A stretch of DNA of 64,000 nucleotides from contig JAKQIY010000065.1 in the NCBI GenBank assembly GCA_029561455.1, positions 1 through 64,000 on the forward strand, in the 5' to 3' direction. Shown piece after piece: positions 62,980-64,000 of the stretch; the first letter of the stretch is position 1; each line of letters begins with the position of its first letter. The position numbers were made by a program, and so were the translations under genes. Below the pieces are notes generated by a model. That model was not told the DNA's origin. It ran no database searches and was given only the letters and a program-made list of their open reading frames with translations. The stretch comes from a bacterium (GTDB lineage: Bacteria; Zhuqueibacterota; Zhuqueibacteria; Residuimicrobiales; Krinioviventaceae).

Positions 62980-63620
62980 TCATCACCTAAAAGTTTATTA
63001 ATAGGCCGCGCCGGGTTGCCGAACATGAACGAATGATCCGGTACATTGCGCGAAACAACAGAACCGGCGCCGATTTTACAATAATCTCCGATTACCGTTA
63101 ATGGCGGAACGCTGGCGCCAACCCCGACCAGGCAGCATTTGCCTATATGGGTGCCGCCGCTGAGCACTACCCGGCCGCCAATATGACAATAAGCGCCGAT
63201 GACAGAATTGTGTCCGATAATCGCATTGTTATTGATTATTCCATGCTCGCCGACAACGGCTTCAGTTTCCAGAATTGCATAAGGCATAACTACTGTGCCG
63301 CAACCGATTTTTACAAATTTACCAACAATCGCTGTTGGATGAATTATTGTTGGAAAATTGAAATCCCGATAAAGTTCTGCCAGCTTTTTGCGAACAACAT
63401 TATTGCCTATTGCAAATATTATATTTTTTATATGTAACCGGTCGCTTTCAAGCAAAAATTCATCCGGCGCAAAAACCCTGGCTTGCTTGTAAAATATTTT
63501 CCCCTGCTTTTGTACATTATCATCTATGAAACCGGCAATTTCAAAACATTGCATGGATAAAATCATATCGGCAATTACTGCTGCATGACCGCCGGTTCCA
63601 TACAACCAAATTTTTTCCAT
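62976..63620 (-). CDS. NeuD/PglD-like sugar O- or N-acetyltransferase
   Basis: 214 residues from the ATG at 63620, where GGAG lies nine bases upstream and the family N-terminus 'MEKIWLYGTGGHAAVIADMI' begins. A PglD-type N-terminal Rossmann-like domain (about 1-85) is followed by a left-handed beta-helix of hexapeptide repeats ('IGCGTVVMPYAIL', 'IGHNSVIGAYCHIG', 'GTHIGKCCLVGVGASV', 'IGAGSVVSRNVPD'). It acetylates an activated amino-sugar or sialic-acid-like sugar. Useful marker for an acetylated sugar in this glycan. Confidence 0.92.
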   Translation of the reverse strand: MEKIWLYGTGGHAAVIADMILSMQCFEIAGFIDDNVQKQGKIFYKQARVFAPDEFLLESDRLHIKNIIFAIGNNVVRKKLAELYRDFNFPTIIHPTAIVGKFVKIGCGTVVMPYAILETEAVVGEHGIINNNAIIGHNSVIGAYCHIGGRVVLSGGTHIGKCCLVGVGASVPPLTVIGDYCKIGAGSVVSRNVPDHSFMFGNPARPINKLLGDE

Positions 63621-63657
63621 TACATTATACTCCAAAACATCATCTGGTATTATTCTG

Positions 63658-64000
63658 CTAACCACGATATGCCGGAAAATAATTATTATCGACTTCCGGC
63701 AGGTTGTTCTTTATTTTATAATTAATTTTAAATTCTGTCAATTGTTTATAAACATCATTGTGATGTATTTTCTTGATGATATAAAAAGGCGCGGTAGTAT
63801 CTGAAAAAGACTTTTTAAAGCGGAACAGATCATCATCACGGTGCCGGCCGCCGCCCAGATGCAATAACTTGTAGCCGGCATTTTTTGCCCATTCTATAAT
63901 ATGTGAAAATAATATATTATTAGGACGCAGGTGCAGCGTTTCCAACTGTGAAGCGCCCAAATGATAATGACAATACTGACCAAAGGTGAAAAACAAACCC
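63658..64000 (-). CDS. FemAB/GNAT-like protein, C-terminal fragment
   Basis: The frame stays open to the right edge of the window, so only the C-terminal ~114 residues are seen. They match the end of FemAB/GNAT-fold proteins: 'HYHLGASQ', 'LRPNNILFSHIIEWAKNAGYKLLHLGGG', 'DLFRFKKSFSDTTAPFYI' (pieces), ending in 'NNYFPAYRG'. The similar end 'NNSYFPVYRN' in the gene at 59433 shows they are related but not identical. 37 bases before the NeuD-like start. Confidence 0.85.
   Translation of the reverse strand, partial: GLFFTFGQYCHYHLGASQLETLHLRPNNILFSHIIEWAKNAGYKLLHLGGGRHRDDDLFRFKKSFSDTTAPFYIIKKIHHNDVYKQLTEFKINYKIKNNLPEVDNNYFPAYRG

Noticed and set aside
52107-64000. Exosortase/PEP-CTERM type glycan cluster
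   Set aside because: FemAB-like and heparinase-like genes recall it, but no exosortase or PEP-CTERM protein is in the window and the sorting tails are T9SS-type.
1-64000. tRNA, rRNA and CRISPR arrays
   Set aside because: No cloverleaf-type T-arm in an intergenic region, no rRNA-like sequence and no regularly spaced repeats were found by eye.

Overview
The window looks like a chromosomal segment of an uncultured or little-studied member of the Fibrobacterota-Chlorobiota-Bacteroidota (FCB) superphylum. A Calditrichota/KSB1-like or Ignavibacteria-like lineage fits best. The evidence is several secreted proteins ending in type IX secretion (T9SS, 'PNPFNP') sorting domains, PorV-like outer-membrane proteins, a TonB-dependent receptor with a carboxypeptidase-regulatory-like N-terminus, and many lipoproteins. 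The phylum assignment is an inference from protein style, not from a marker gene tree. No rRNA, tRNA or CRISPR array was recognised.

Layout. 1-6.6 kb (minus): TonB-dependent receptor, giant secreted T9SS-type protein and the start of a PorV-like protein, one operon. 7.6-18.0 kb (mostly plus): SprT-like metalloprotease, RelA/SpoT-TPR fusion, M13 peptidase, DUF4380-type lipoprotein (minus), GH16 glucanase lipoprotein with a double-thioredoxin protein, zincin lipoprotein, small lipoprotein, PorV-like barrel. 18.2-21.95 kb (plus): an AT-rich accessory island with a CopG-type antitoxin, an orphan MNT nucleotidyltransferase, a small membrane protein and a type II restriction-modification system of the AvaI/BsoBI family. 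21.96-27.5 kb (minus): aceE-aceF-lpd pyruvate dehydrogenase operon. 27.9-28.5 kb: vapBC-like pair. 28.8-32.4 kb (minus): sugar isomerase-like protein and topA. 32.5-34.3 kb: a repeat-rich region carrying a DUF433/DUF5615 toxin-antitoxin pair whose toxin is frameshifted.

34.4-41.1 kb (minus): FN3 lipoprotein, then an operon HDOD - hybrid histidine kinase - CheY-like receiver - OmpA-type protein with a good sigma-70 promoter. 41.7-51.6 kb: a duplicated module in which two secreted heparinase II/III-type lyases alternate with two small T9SS proteins that share an unrecognised N-terminal domain; a MITE-like element lies in this locus. 52.1-64.0 kb (minus): an exopolysaccharide/surface glycan cluster with three glycosyltransferases, a signal-less heparinase-like protein, an O-antigen polymerase/ligase, two FemAB-like GNAT proteins, a Tat-signal DUF362 protein carrying a T9SS tail, a YdcF-like protein and a NeuD-like acyltransferase.

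How it fits together. The right third (41-64 kb) reads as one surface-polysaccharide programme: synthesis, polymerisation and modification on the minus strand, and secreted lyases plus T9SS-anchored proteins next to it. The adjacent HDOD/kinase/OmpA operon could be its sensory arm, but that link is only by position. The duplicated lyase plus small T9SS protein module is the best candidate here for a system not yet described.
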